A DNA stretch of 41,531 nt from Chloroflexota bacterium (GTDB lineage Bacteria; Chloroflexota; Anaerolineae; JAAEKA01), in assembly GCA_034717495.1 (NCBI GenBank), contig JAYELL010000044.1, positions 1 through 41,531 of the forward strand, given 5' to 3'. Positions 6,782-14,978 of the stretch are shown here, piece by piece. Position numbers and translations under genes: made by a program. How positions within the stretch are numbered: the stretch's first letter is position 1; every line of letters starts with the position of its first letter. The notes beneath the pieces were generated by a model. That model saw only the letters and a list, made by a program, of their open reading frames with translations, ran no database searches and had not been told where the DNA came from.

Positions 6782-9337
6782 TCATGCCCAGGTGACCAGC
6801 GCCATTTCGTGCTGGTTCAGCATGTGATCGTGTCTGGGCAACACGCGCACACCGTAAAGCAGGGCACCGGTCTTGTTGGGCACAAAACCGCCCTCATACT
6901 TGTAGAGATAGATGCCGTTCGTCTGCTCGCCGACCAGGTTCATGGGCGCTGTCTGCGGCGACGCCAGGCGTCCGCCGGAGTCTTCGCCGAAAACGATCTC
7001 GACCGTCACCTGGTCCGGCGTCAGGACGCCAAGGGCCACCAACGCGCTGACTGGTGCAGTCTCGCCGATGGTGAACTGGGTTTCGTTGGGACCTTTGGCA
7101 TTCACTGCTACCTCCGACCAGTTTTGCCGGATCGTGCTTCGCCACTGGGCTAAATCACGGGCCACGGCGAAATCGTCCGCCCGGTAGGCCTGGCTCGAGA
7201 TGGCAGTCGGCACATAGAGCTGGTCGGTATATTCTCCCAGCATGCGGCGGAAATTGAAGTCCCAAAGGCTGCTGCGCATCGCCTCCTTGGCAACTTTCAC
7301 CCAGCCGTGGGGAACGCCGTTTTTGTCGCGATCAAAGTAGAGTGGGATGATATCGTGTTCCAGGGTCCAGTAGAGGGAGCGGGCATCGGCCTCATCCTGT
7401 GTCTCCTGATCCCGGTATTCCCAGTTTTCGCCTATTGCCCATCCGTTGTTGCCATGATAACCTTCAGCCCACCAGCCATCCAGCACGCTGAAGTTGGGAT
7501 TGCCGTTCATGGCGGCCTTCTGACCGCTGGTACCGCTGGCCTCCCGGGGACGACGGGGTGTGTTTAGCCACATATCGGTTCCCTGCACCAGGTAACGGGC
7601 TACGTTCATCTCGTAGTCCTCGATAAAGATGACCTTCGCCCAATACTCGGGCGATTGAGCCACTCGAACGATGTCTTGAATCAAGGACTTTCCGAGATCA
7701 TCGGCGGGGTGGGCCTTGCCAGAAAAGAGGATTTGCACCGGTTTTTCCGGATCCTTGAAGAGGCGACTGAAGCGATCCATATCGCGGAAGATCAGGGTGG
7801 CTCTCTTGTAGGTGGCAAATCGACGGGCAAAACCGATGGTCAACGCATTTGGATCGAGAATATCATCGATCTGTTCCAGAACTGCCGGAGACTCGCCTTG
7901 ACGAATGCTGCGCGCCCGGGCTCGCTCGCGCACAAACTCGATCAGCCGGCCCTTGGCGCTCTGTTGGGCAGCCCAGAAGTCTTCATCGGGAATATCATCG
8001 ATAAGATCCAGGACAGCGGGATCATCCAGCCTATCCTTCCAATCTTCTGGCAGGTAGTTATCGAGAAGGGCCACCATCTCCGGCCCAAGCCAGGTTTCCA
8101 GGTGAACGCCATTGGTGACATAGCTGATGGGAACTTCATCCACCGGCGTGTCGGGCCAGAGCCAGTGCCACATGGCACGGGAGACCTCGCCGTGCAGCCT
8201 GGCGACGGCGTTGATGCGGCCTGCCATGCGCATCGCCAGCACAGTCATGCTGTAGCCGGGGCCCCAGCTTTGATCGTGGCGGGCCAGTTCGAGAAATTGC
8301 TCCCGGCTCAATCCCAGCCGCCCCCAGAATTTGCCGAAGAACTGATCGATCAGGTCCCAGCTGAATACATCATGGCCCGCGGGCACCGGCGTGTGGGTTG
8401 TAAAGATGGTACTGCTGCGCACTACCTCCAACGCCTCTGCCACAGAAAGCCCCCCGTGCTCAACGTATTCCCGCAGCCGCTCGAGGCCAAGAAATGCGGA
8501 GTGGCCTTCGTTCATGTGCCAGACCATGGGCTTGACACCCAGGGCCCGGATGGCTCGCACGCCACCGATTCCAAGAACGAACTCCTGGCTGATGCGAAGA
8601 TTGTGATCGCCACCGTAAAGCCGGGCGCTGAGTTCGCGATCGCCGGGCTGGTTCAGGGGAACATCGGTATCCATTAGAAAGAGGGGAATCCGTCCCACCT
8701 GGATCTTCCACACCTTGGCGAAGACATCGCGACCAGGCAGTTCACATTTTATCAGAACTTCCTTGCCGTTCTTGTCGAGGGCTGGTGTGGCGGGCACCTC
8801 GGAAAAACTCAACTTGCTGTAGCGAGCCTGTTGCCAACCATCGGGGTCGATGTACTGCGTAAAATAGCCCTGGGGATAGAGGAAACCTACGGCGACGAAG
8901 GGTAACCCCAGGTCGCTTGCGGTCTTGCAGTGGTCACCGGAGAGGATTCCCAGGCCGCCGGAATAAATGGGCAATGCTTCGTGCATGCCGAATTCCGCGG
9001 AATAGTAGGCAATCACTTCACCGGTGTGATTGGGAAACCTTCGGCTGAACCAGGTCTCCTCCGGGTTCATGTAGGCATCAAAGCGGGCAAGTACCTTGTT
9101 ATAGCGTTCCAGGTAGTCTTCGTCTTTGGCAACGGCATCCAGTTTTTCCTGACTCACCTCGCGCTGGAACTTTACAGGGTTGTGGGCAACTTTTTCCCAC
9201 AGTTCGGGGTCGATATCACAAAACAGGTCCTGAGCATCGCTGTTCCAACTCCACCAGAGGTTGTTGGCGAGTTCGGGAAGACGGTTGAGAGCTTCAGGAG
9301 TTCGGGGGAAAATCGAAAGGCGTCCAAGAAAATCCAC
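6782..9337 (-). CDS. glgP: Alpha-glucan (glycogen) phosphorylase, DUF3417-containing type
   Basis: This enzyme releases glucose-1-phosphate from storage glucan (GT35 family, PLP-dependent). The 851-residue protein starts with a DUF3417 domain (about 10-115; NLWWSWNSDAQDLF), typical of the short, non-E. coli-type phosphorylases. The GT35 core has the PLP-lysine region EASGTSGQKAAMNGNPN, with Lys607 expected to bind the cofactor. HMNEGHSAFLGLERL and the RFATYKRATL phosphate/PLP-site block are also present. The start is GTG at 9337 with AAGGAG 8 nt upstream. A promoter lies at 9449-9477. No other glycogen gene is nearby. Confidence 0.95.
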   Translation of the reverse strand: MDFLGRLSIFPRTPEALNRLPELANNLWWSWNSDAQDLFCDIDPELWEKVAHNPVKFQREVSQEKLDAVAKDEDYLERYNKVLARFDAYMNPEETWFSRRFPNHTGEVIAYYSAEFGMHEALPIYSGGLGILSGDHCKTASDLGLPFVAVGFLYPQGYFTQYIDPDGWQQARYSKLSFSEVPATPALDKNGKEVLIKCELPGRDVFAKVWKIQVGRIPLFLMDTDVPLNQPGDRELSARLYGGDHNLRISQEFVLGIGGVRAIRALGVKPMVWHMNEGHSAFLGLERLREYVEHGGLSVAEALEVVRSSTIFTTHTPVPAGHDVFSWDLIDQFFGKFWGRLGLSREQFLELARHDQSWGPGYSMTVLAMRMAGRINAVARLHGEVSRAMWHWLWPDTPVDEVPISYVTNGVHLETWLGPEMVALLDNYLPEDWKDRLDDPAVLDLIDDIPDEDFWAAQQSAKGRLIEFVRERARARSIRQGESPAVLEQIDDILDPNALTIGFARRFATYKRATLIFRDMDRFSRLFKDPEKPVQILFSGKAHPADDLGKSLIQDIVRVAQSPEYWAKVIFIEDYEMNVARYLVQGTDMWLNTPRRPREASGTSGQKAAMNGNPNFSVLDGWWAEGYHGNNGWAIGENWEYRDQETQDEADARSLYWTLEHDIIPLYFDRDKNGVPHGWVKVAKEAMRSSLWDFNFRRMLGEYTDQLYVPTAISSQAYRADDFAVARDLAQWRSTIRQNWSEVAVNAKGPNETQFTIGETAPVSALVALGVLTPDQVTVEIVFGEDSGGRLASPQTAPMNLVGEQTNGIYLYKYEGGFVPNKTGALLYGVRVLPRHDHMLNQHEMALVTWA

Positions 9338-9399
9338 TGATGTGCTCCTTCATAGTTGCGTTTGAATCATTGTTCGCAATGAGGCAAGGGGCCAATAAT

Positions 9400-9417
9400 A
9401 CCGGCTTGCCAGCCGGT
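9400..9417. promoter_or_regulatory. Hairpin/palindrome in the glgP leader
   Basis: ACCGGC (9400-9405) and GCCGGT (9412-9417) form a perfect 6-bp inverted repeat with a 6-nt spacer. It lies between the predicted glgP promoter and its ribosome site. It could be an operator or a leader hairpin; nothing more can be said. Confidence 0.35.
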
Positions 9418-9448
9418 CAAAGGGAAAATGGGCTGCCGGTCCCGCGGC

Positions 9449-9477
9449 ATTATACTACCGTGCCTGAGCAGGGGCAA
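9449..9477 (-). promoter_or_regulatory. Predicted promoter of glgP
   Basis: On the minus strand TTGCCC (9472-9477), a 17-nt spacer and a perfect TATAAT (9449-9454) lie about 110 bp before the start codon. The same hexamer pair and spacing recur in front of recJ. Confidence 0.6.
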
Positions 9478-9499
9478 AAACCTGGCATCCTCTCCTGTG

Positions 9500-10495
9500 T
9501 CATGAACCGGTCATCTTAAGATAACCTGCCTCGCGCAGCCACTCTTCAGTATGGCGCATACCCGTTTCGAAATCGATCATCGGCTGGTATCCGAGAACCC
9601 GCTGTGCCTTCTCTACACTGAAGCGGCTCGGGTTAAAGCGGAAATGGACGCTCCAGGGGCCGGGCACTTGTCTCCCCAACAGTCCCCGCAGAAATCGCCC
9701 CGGGGCCGTCGCGGCACCGCGGGCAAGCCAGGCGGGCATCGTTGGCAGGCCCTGCTTTCCCAACATCCGGGCGTAGCGCAGGTAAAACTCCCGATAAGTG
9801 ACGACCGTACCGTCGCAAAGGTTGAAGGTCTCTCCAAAGGCTGAGGGATTGTTCATGGCAAGGCTGACGCCGTCAACCACGTTGTCGATATAGCCGGTAT
9901 TGACCAGGCCAGCATCTTTTCCCAGCAGCACTAATCGCCCCGATTTGATCGATTCTATCGGACGCACCGACCATGCTACCCCCCGCGGGCCATAAGTTGA
10001 GGCGGGGCGGATGATCGTCGTCTGCAATCCCTGGGTCTGTGCGTATCGCACTAACGTTTCAGCCGCGATTTTGCTGTCAGGGTAGAGTTGACCGACCGGA
10101 AAGATCGAAGCGCCTTCGTCGATCACCGCAGACCGGTTGATGCCGTAGACTGCGACGCTGCTGAAGTAGATGAACTGCTGCACACCTGACTGGCGTGCAG
10201 CCTCGAGCAGATGCCGTGTCGCTACCACGTTGATCAGCCAGGCCTGCGTCCCGCTCAATCCTGGTTCACCTGTCCAGGCCGCTGCATGAAGGACAATATC
10301 GCAATCCTGTACAGCTTTTTTCAGGGAGGACAGCTGGCGGAGATCGCCCTGACACAGATCGGCTCCCTGCTGCGCCAGCCAGCCAGCGGACGCGGGCTCA
10401 CGCACCAGGCCGCGTAGCTCAAAACCATCCGATAGCAGACGTTCTGCCAGGTGTCCCCCGATAAAGCCGGTGATGCCGGTAATCAGGACGCGCAT
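9500..10495 (-). CDS. NAD(P)-dependent epimerase/dehydratase (extended SDR)
   Basis: The 331-residue protein has a Rossmann nucleotide-binding motif GITGFIG at 7-13, the SDR active-site serine region YFSSVAVYG (110-118) and the catalytic YPDSK (Tyr138, Lys142). Members of this group act on nucleotide sugars, sterols or flavonoid-like substrates; the substrate here cannot be read. The C-terminal half (RPASTYGPRGV, then a substrate-binding lobe) is typical of extended SDRs. It lies 68 nt downstream of a CBS-pair gene on the same strand, so it could be read from the same transcript. Confidence 0.85.
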   Translation of the reverse strand: MRVLITGITGFIGGHLAERLLSDGFELRGLVREPASAGWLAQQGADLCQGDLRQLSSLKKAVQDCDIVLHAAAWTGEPGLSGTQAWLINVVATRHLLEAARQSGVQQFIYFSSVAVYGINRSAVIDEGASIFPVGQLYPDSKIAAETLVRYAQTQGLQTTIIRPASTYGPRGVAWSVRPIESIKSGRLVLLGKDAGLVNTGYIDNVVDGVSLAMNNPSAFGETFNLCDGTVVTYREFYLRYARMLGKQGLPTMPAWLARGAATAPGRFLRGLLGRQVPGPWSVHFRFNPSRFSVEKAQRVLGYQPMIDFETGMRHTEEWLREAGYLKMTGS

Positions 10496-10563
10496 GAGCG
10501 GCGGTCCCTGGATACCCGAGCGGGCAGCATGGCGAGGAAATTGCGAGCGGGCGATGGGTACAC

Positions 10564-11019
10564 TTAGAGCAACGGCGACTGGGCTTTCCGGTCGACCTGG
10601 GCAAACTGACGCTCACAATCGATCAATGTTTCCAAGAGATCGCTGGTGGTTATGATTCCCACCAACACACCCTTTTGGACCACCGGAAATCCGCTGATCT
10701 TTCGTTTGATGAGCAGGCTTGCGGCATCAGAGATGGGTGTCTCCGGAGTGAGAATGATCGGATCACGGCTCATTACATTGCCGATTGGAATGTGGCGCCA
10801 GAGGAAATTGTCCTGGCTCTGGTCGTATAAGATCGAACTCAATCCGGTGATCCGGCGTAAATCACCGCTGGTCACCATGCCGACCAATTTGCCGTTCTCG
10901 ACCACGGGCAGGCGACGCAGCTCGCCTTGACGCATCAGTCGGATAGCCGTCGCCACACTGTTCTGAGGCTCTATTGTCACCAGCCTGGTGGTCATGATTT
11001 CTGCAATGGTGCTTGCCAC
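10564..11019 (-). CDS. CBS-domain pair protein
   Basis: A stand-alone tandem CBS (Bateman) module of about 151 residues. The first CBS repeat spans roughly 5-60 (IAEIMTTRLVTIEPQNSVATA, LRRLPVVENGKLVGMVTSGDL). The second spans roughly 80-140 (VMSRDPIILTPETPISDAASLL, GFPVVQKGVLVGIITTSDLL). Such modules bind adenine nucleotides and sense energy or redox state. I choose GTG at 11019 because GAGG lies 7 nt upstream; a longer TTG start (11031) would overlap that site. A partner is not evident, but a second CBS pair is encoded just upstream. Confidence 0.85.
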   Translation of the reverse strand: MASTIAEIMTTRLVTIEPQNSVATAIRLMRQGELRRLPVVENGKLVGMVTSGDLRRITGLSSILYDQSQDNFLWRHIPIGNVMSRDPIILTPETPISDAASLLIKRKISGFPVVQKGVLVGIITTSDLLETLIDCERQFAQVDRKAQSPLL

Positions 11020-11173
11020 GATTTGCCTCAATACATTTGGACGCCATTGGGATAGAAGGGCAACCCGGGCGCTTCGAAAAACTGTCCCTTCAAAAACAGT
11101 TTACCCGATATTTCCCATTCTAACTATGCGTTAAATCATATTTGGGGGCGAATATTGGCAAAAATGTGGTCGA

Positions 11174-11194
11174 AAATGGCAGATTCAGCCATCC
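11174..11194 (-). terminator. Possible terminator after the CBS/DUF58/MoxR genes
   Basis: On the minus strand ATGGC and GCCAT (plus positions 11188-11192 and 11176-11180) pair around a 7-nt loop, followed by TTTTC. The stem is short and the U-run brief, so termination may be partial. Confidence 0.35.
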
Positions 11195-11239
11195 TGGCCG
11201 TTTTTTCTGCGCAGGCGAGCGGTGTTGGGGACTCCCCGG

Positions 11240-11638
11240 CTACAGGTCGTCGGCCATATCACAAACGAGATCAGAATCCGAAATCACGGCAATGGGGCGC
11301 TCTTTGCCCATCTCCTGGCGAACCACTACCAGCCGGTGGACGTTTCTAGCGGTCAGAGTTGCCACAACATCCGAGAGAGAGGTTTCCGGCCCAACCGTGA
11401 TGACATCGCTGGTCATATAGTCACCGACCGGTTTCGCCTTCCATTGCCGGTCGTTCGCATAAGCGCGCAGCAGATCACTGCGGGTGATGATACCACGAAG
11501 AAAACCCTCGTCGTCAACGACAACGAGCGCACTGATATCATCGTCCGCCATCCGCCGGGCGATAGGCCCCAACCGGTCATCGGCGGAGCAACCTTCGATG
11601 CCAAGACGCTTGGCCTGTAACACAGTCTTCTGCTTCAT
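11240..11638 (-). CDS. CBS-domain pair protein, overlapping the DUF58 gene
   Basis: A 132-residue tandem CBS protein. Repeat 1 (about 10-60) contains ISALVVVDDEGFLRGIITRSDLL. Repeat 2 (about 72-128) contains YMTSDVITVGPETSLSDVV, VHRLVVVRQEMG and IAVISDSDLV. Its ATG overlaps the end of the DUF58 gene by 4 nt, so the two are translationally coupled. The overlap suggests that ligand sensing by the CBS pair is tied to the MoxR-DUF58 system, though no interaction is shown. Adenine-nucleotide binding is expected from the family. Confidence 0.88.
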   Translation of the reverse strand: MKQKTVLQAKRLGIEGCSADDRLGPIARRMADDDISALVVVDDEGFLRGIITRSDLLRAYANDRQWKAKPVGDYMTSDVITVGPETSLSDVVATLTARNVHRLVVVRQEMGKERPIAVISDSDLVCDMADDL

Positions 11639-12954
11639 GACAGCACCTCCGCTGGTCTTGAATCAAGGTCATCGTCTAGGGAAGTTATCGGACTGGCAAG
11701 CGCGGCTGGAATGTCGTCGCCGTTGGCGACGACGCGGGTTGAAATGCCGCTGGCCAGGAGTTCTGCCAGGGCCTGTTTGTAGTCAGGGGCACCCTGGCCA
11801 AAGGTACTGGCTGCCAAAAAAATCGCCATGCTGTGGACCCCACGCCGGCGAATATCCCTCATTGCCGCAATCCAGGATGAGTGGGCAGACGGGGTTATCG
11901 CCAACACGGTCGTGTGACGGGGCAAATGTTCCATCTCGGCTGTCAGAACCTGGGCAAAGGGAATCTGGCCGCTGGCGCCGACAACGGCCAGGGTTTCGAG
12001 AATCTTGGTGAGTTGTCGTTCACCGCGATCGGCCTGAATCAACTCCCGCCGGGTACCATGGGCGATCATGCCGATCGACCGGTCCTTGATCAGGAAATGG
12101 CGACTCAAACTTGCCGCGATCGTGACGGCGTACTCCAGAGTGCTGGGCGGCAATTGCACTCCTACTCGTTCCTGGCGCAACACGGCGGGGCCCTGGTCGG
12201 TCTCCGGCGGGACCCATGGCAGTTGGTAATGGACCGTCTGATCCAGATCGAGCACGATCCAGATGTCGGCGGTGGGATCCAGTTCGAATTCCTTGACGAT
12301 CAGGCGACCAGTGCGAGCTGTAGAGGGCCAGTGAATACGGTTGAAGCTGTCTCCAGGAACATATTCGCGGACCCCGGAAACGTTGGTTGTGACATAATGG
12401 GTGCGGCGTCGCATGGCGTCGCCACCGGGAAGAAATCCTACGGGAGGGGTGAAGCCCGGGATATCAAGAGTAGCGGGATAGACGATCATCGCCGACGTGT
12501 CCGGCAGTTCCCGTTTCATGGGGAAAAGCCCCAGCGGATCGCTGCTCTTCAAGGTCAGCGGGCCGAGCCGAAAACGACCCCGTTGCAGGCAGAGAGTTCG
12601 AACGATCCAGCGGCGGCGACGGTGTGGACCGAGGGAGTTAAGTACTCTGCTTGCGTAATGCCGGGGCAATTCGGAGTGGTCCCGCACCTCCAACCACAGC
12701 TTGGGCAACCGGCTGTCGTTGACCACCTCGAATTGTTCTTCCGCGATTCGTCCCACCTGCGAGCGGCGGGCTCGGGTATAGCGCCCGATACGCACCCATT
12801 TAAGATTGGTCCAGGCCCAAAGATAGGACAGCACGACAATTGCTGTCAGGAGGTAGGCGATGGTGAACGCGATACTTCGGTTGCGCTCCGCCACAAAGAG
12901 GGCAAACAGGATAGAGAGCAGCCAGAGCGCGATGATCCACCAGGAACGTCGCAT
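11635..12954 (-). CDS. DUF58 domain membrane protein (MoxR partner)
   Basis: The 439-residue protein starts with two membrane helices (about 5-21 and 28-47). A beta-rich domain follows, and then the DUF58 signature VREYVPGDSFNRIHW (195-209). After it a von Willebrand A-like fold is suggested by DIWIVLDLDQTVHY. DUF58 proteins are almost always paired with MoxR ATPases and are thought to help assemble or activate other proteins or envelope components. Here the gene follows moxR by 11 nt and overlaps the CBS gene by 4 nt. No separate VWA or transglutaminase genes follow, so this is a minimal version of the locus. Confidence 0.9.
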   Translation of the reverse strand: MRRSWWIIALWLLSILFALFVAERNRSIAFTIAYLLTAIVVLSYLWAWTNLKWVRIGRYTRARRSQVGRIAEEQFEVVNDSRLPKLWLEVRDHSELPRHYASRVLNSLGPHRRRRWIVRTLCLQRGRFRLGPLTLKSSDPLGLFPMKRELPDTSAMIVYPATLDIPGFTPPVGFLPGGDAMRRRTHYVTTNVSGVREYVPGDSFNRIHWPSTARTGRLIVKEFELDPTADIWIVLDLDQTVHYQLPWVPPETDQGPAVLRQERVGVQLPPSTLEYAVTIAASLSRHFLIKDRSIGMIAHGTRRELIQADRGERQLTKILETLAVVGASGQIPFAQVLTAEMEHLPRHTTVLAITPSAHSSWIAAMRDIRRRGVHSMAIFLAASTFGQGAPDYKQALAELLASGISTRVVANGDDIPAALASPITSLDDDLDSRPAEVLS

Positions 12955-12965
12955 GGCAGCTGCGC

Positions 12966-13928
12966 TTAACTGGCCCGAACCCGCGTGCCAGGTACCGGCA
13001 CGGAGTCCAGGATTTCACTCAGCACGGAGCGAGGATCCACGTTTTTGATGCGGGCTGAAGGGCTGACGATTAGCCTGTGAGCCAGGGTCGGCTCAGCCAT
13101 GGCCTTGACGTCATCAGGAATCACGAACTCCCGTGCATCTACCGCAGCCCGGGCGCGCGTGGTCTTGTAAAGAGCCAATGAACCACGGGGGCTGGCGCCC
13201 AGGTAGATGTCTGGATGTTTGCGGGTCGCACCGGTAATGGCGACGATGTATTCCTTGATCAAAGAGTCCACATAGACATCGGTCACAGCACGCTGGGCAT
13301 CGATCAGATCATCAGCTCCCACCACTTGCGTCAGCTGCCCGATAGGATGGATCTTCTGTTGGGAGTCCAGAATGTGTATCTCATCCTCGGGTTCGGGATA
13401 GCCGAGGGTGATTCGCATCATGAAACGATCCAGTTGAGCCTCTGGCAAAGGAAAGGTGCCTTCGTACTCAATCGGGTTCTGGGTGGCCAGAACCAGGAAT
13501 GGCCTGGCCATGGGGTAGGTAGTACCGTCCACCGTGACCTGTCGCTCTTCCATGGCTTCCAACAGGGCAGACTGAGTCTTGGGCGTGGCTCGATTGATCT
13601 CATCGGTCAACACGATCTGGGTCATGATGGGCCCGGGCCGGAACTCAAACTCGCTGGTTTTCTGGTTGAACACGGATACGCCGGTCACATCAGAGGGCAA
13701 CATGTCGGGTGTGAACTGGATGCGTCGGAAATCGCACCCGATCGATTTGGCGATGGCGCGCGCCAACATCGTTTTTCCCACGCCGGGCACATCCTCGATC
13801 AAGAGGTGTCCCTCACAAAGCAAGGCCATGATCGTCGTCTTGATCTCCGGCCGCTTACCAATGATGACGTTTTCCACGTTGTCACAGATGCGATCGGCGA
13901 AAGACTTGACGGTTGAAACATCAGACAT
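12966..13928 (-). CDS. MoxR-family AAA+ ATPase
   Basis: The 320-residue ATPase is of the MoxR type and acts as a chaperone-like regulator with DUF58/VWA partners. Walker A is [10 protein letters not shown] (45-54) and Walker B is [10 protein letters not shown] with D109/E110. These are followed by [15 protein letters not shown] and the sensor-1 region [19 protein letters not shown]. The C-terminal lid domain contains [17 protein letters not shown]. The ATG at 13928 is preceded by GGAGG at a good distance. The promoter (14064-14091) is divergent from that of the response regulator. Confidence 0.95.
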   Translation of the reverse strand: MSDVSTVKSFADRICDNVENVIIGKRPEIKTTIMALLCEGHLLIEDVPGVGKTMLARAIAKSIGCDFRRIQFTPDMLPSDVTGVSVFNQKTSEFEFRPGPIMTQIVLTDEINRATPKTQSALLEAMEERQVTVDGTTYPMARPFLVLATQNPIEYEGTFPLPEAQLDRFMMRITLGYPEPEDEIHILDSQQKIHPIGQLTQVVGADDLIDAQRAVTDVYVDSLIKEYIVAITGATRKHPDIYLGASPRGSLALYKTTRARAAVDAREFVIPDDVKAMAEPTLAHRLIVSPSARIKNVDPRSVLSEILDSVPVPGTRVRAS

Positions 13929-14063
13929 TTAGAACGGTCCTCCAGGAGGCCTTTTATCCAGGTTGCTGCAGGCGTATCAGCAGCGTCTTGGGTATCGGGC
14001 CGCGACTCAGGGCAGGGTTTGGCGTCACGAACACGCTCGGACTTCTTCGCTGGGTGCGCTTCG

Positions 14064-14091
14064 ATTATACCAGCGATAGCAGCGATGGGAA
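14064..14091 (-). promoter_or_regulatory. Predicted promoter of moxR-DUF58-CBS
   Basis: On the minus strand there is a perfect extended -10, TGGTATAAT (14064-14072). A weak -35, TTCCCA (14086-14091), precedes the TATAAT by 16 nt. The start codon is about 135 bp downstream. Confidence 0.55.
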
Positions 14092-14154
14092 AACTGCAGG
14101 CTCACTACAACACAAGCTGAGCGTATCCAGGGTTCAGTTGCTGTCAGAACCGAT

Positions 14155-14182
14155 TTGCCAGCCTCCTGTCCTATGTTATAAT
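14155..14182 (+). promoter_or_regulatory. Promoter placed for a leaderless response-regulator mRNA
   Basis: TTGCCA (14155-14160) and the extended -10 TGTTATAAT (14174-14182) are separated by the usual 16 nt between hexamers. The start codon at 14190 is only 8 nt from the last T of the -10, so transcription should begin at or next to the A of the ATG. No ribosome binding site is visible. Confidence 0.7.
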
Positions 14183-14189
14183 CTGCGAC

Positions 14190-14873
14190 ATGGCTGAACG
14201 CATCTTGGTGGTCGAGGATGACCCGCGAATGGCGGATCTGCTTCGCCGGGGTCTGATCTTCGAAGGGTATCAGGTTGAAATGGCCGAGGATGGTGAGTCC
14301 GGGCTGATCGCAGCGCGGGACAAACTTCCTGATCTCGTGATTCTCGACCTGATGCTGCCCGGCGATCTGGATGGTCTGGAAGTCTGCCGCCGGTTGCGGT
14401 CCGCCGGCGATGTACCCATTCTCATGCTGACCGCCAAGGGTGCCCTCAGTGACAAAGTCACTGGACTCGACAGCGGTGCTGACGATTACCTGGTCAAGGC
14501 CGACTTTCAGTTCGAGGAGCTTCTTGCTCGGGTCCGCGCCCTGTTGAGACGTCGACAAGCGCCCCCTTCCCAGGAAGTGCTGCGTTTCGCCGATCTTGCC
14601 CTTCACCCGGCCAGCCGGGAATCCCTGCGCGGCGAACGCCGTCTAAACCTGACTGCCAAGGAGTTCGATGTCCTGGAAGTCTTTATGCGTCATCCAAGAC
14701 AGGTGCTTACCCGGGATATTCTGTACGACCGCATCTGGGATTACGACTTTGGCGGTGAAAGCAATATCATCGAAGTCTACATGCGTTACTTGCGCACCAA
14801 ACTGGAGGCGGACGGTGAACCTCGCCTTCTCCATACCGTCCGCAGTGTGGGCTACGTTTTGAGAGAACCCTAA
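14190..14873 (+). CDS. OmpR/PhoB-family response regulator
   Basis: A 227-residue two-domain transcription factor. The receiver domain (1-118) has acidic D10/D11, phosphoacceptor Asp53 in VILDLMLP, Thr81 and Lys104. The C-terminal winged helix (about 128-225) has [16 protein letters not shown] and [14 protein letters not shown], the OmpR DNA-recognition region. Two departures from the usual receiver are visible: one extra residue after the LP (GDLDGLE), and KA in place of the usual KP after the conserved lysine. The ATG at 14190 lies 8 nt from a strong -10, so the mRNA is probably leaderless. The cognate kinase follows 105 nt downstream. Confidence 0.95.
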   Translation: MAERILVVEDDPRMADLLRRGLIFEGYQVEMAEDGESGLIAARDKLPDLVILDLMLPGDLDGLEVCRRLRSAGDVPILMLTAKGALSDKVTGLDSGADDYLVKADFQFEELLARVRALLRRRQAPPSQEVLRFADLALHPASRESLRGERRLNLTAKEFDVLEVFMRHPRQVLTRDILYDRIWDYDFGGESNIIEVYMRYLRTKLEADGEPRLLHTVRSVGYVLREP

Positions 14874-14978
14874 GCTCGCCACTTTTCACACTGCTCTTAT
14901 CAACGAATAAGCTGTGTTTAATGTTCTTGGTGCACAGTATGTTTGTACATGTTGCACCCAACTGCTAGCCAGGCCTCC

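Noticed and set aside
7655-8677. 340-codon open frame on the plus strand inside glgP
   Set aside because: It lies wholly opposite the phosphorylase gene, whose protein is conserved along its length. The product shows no recognisable domain. It is a GC-driven antisense shadow.
11881-12969. 362-codon open frame on the plus strand opposite the DUF58 gene
   Set aside because: It is fully antisense to a gene with a clear DUF58 signature, and the product is low-complexity His/Gly/Arg-rich sequence.
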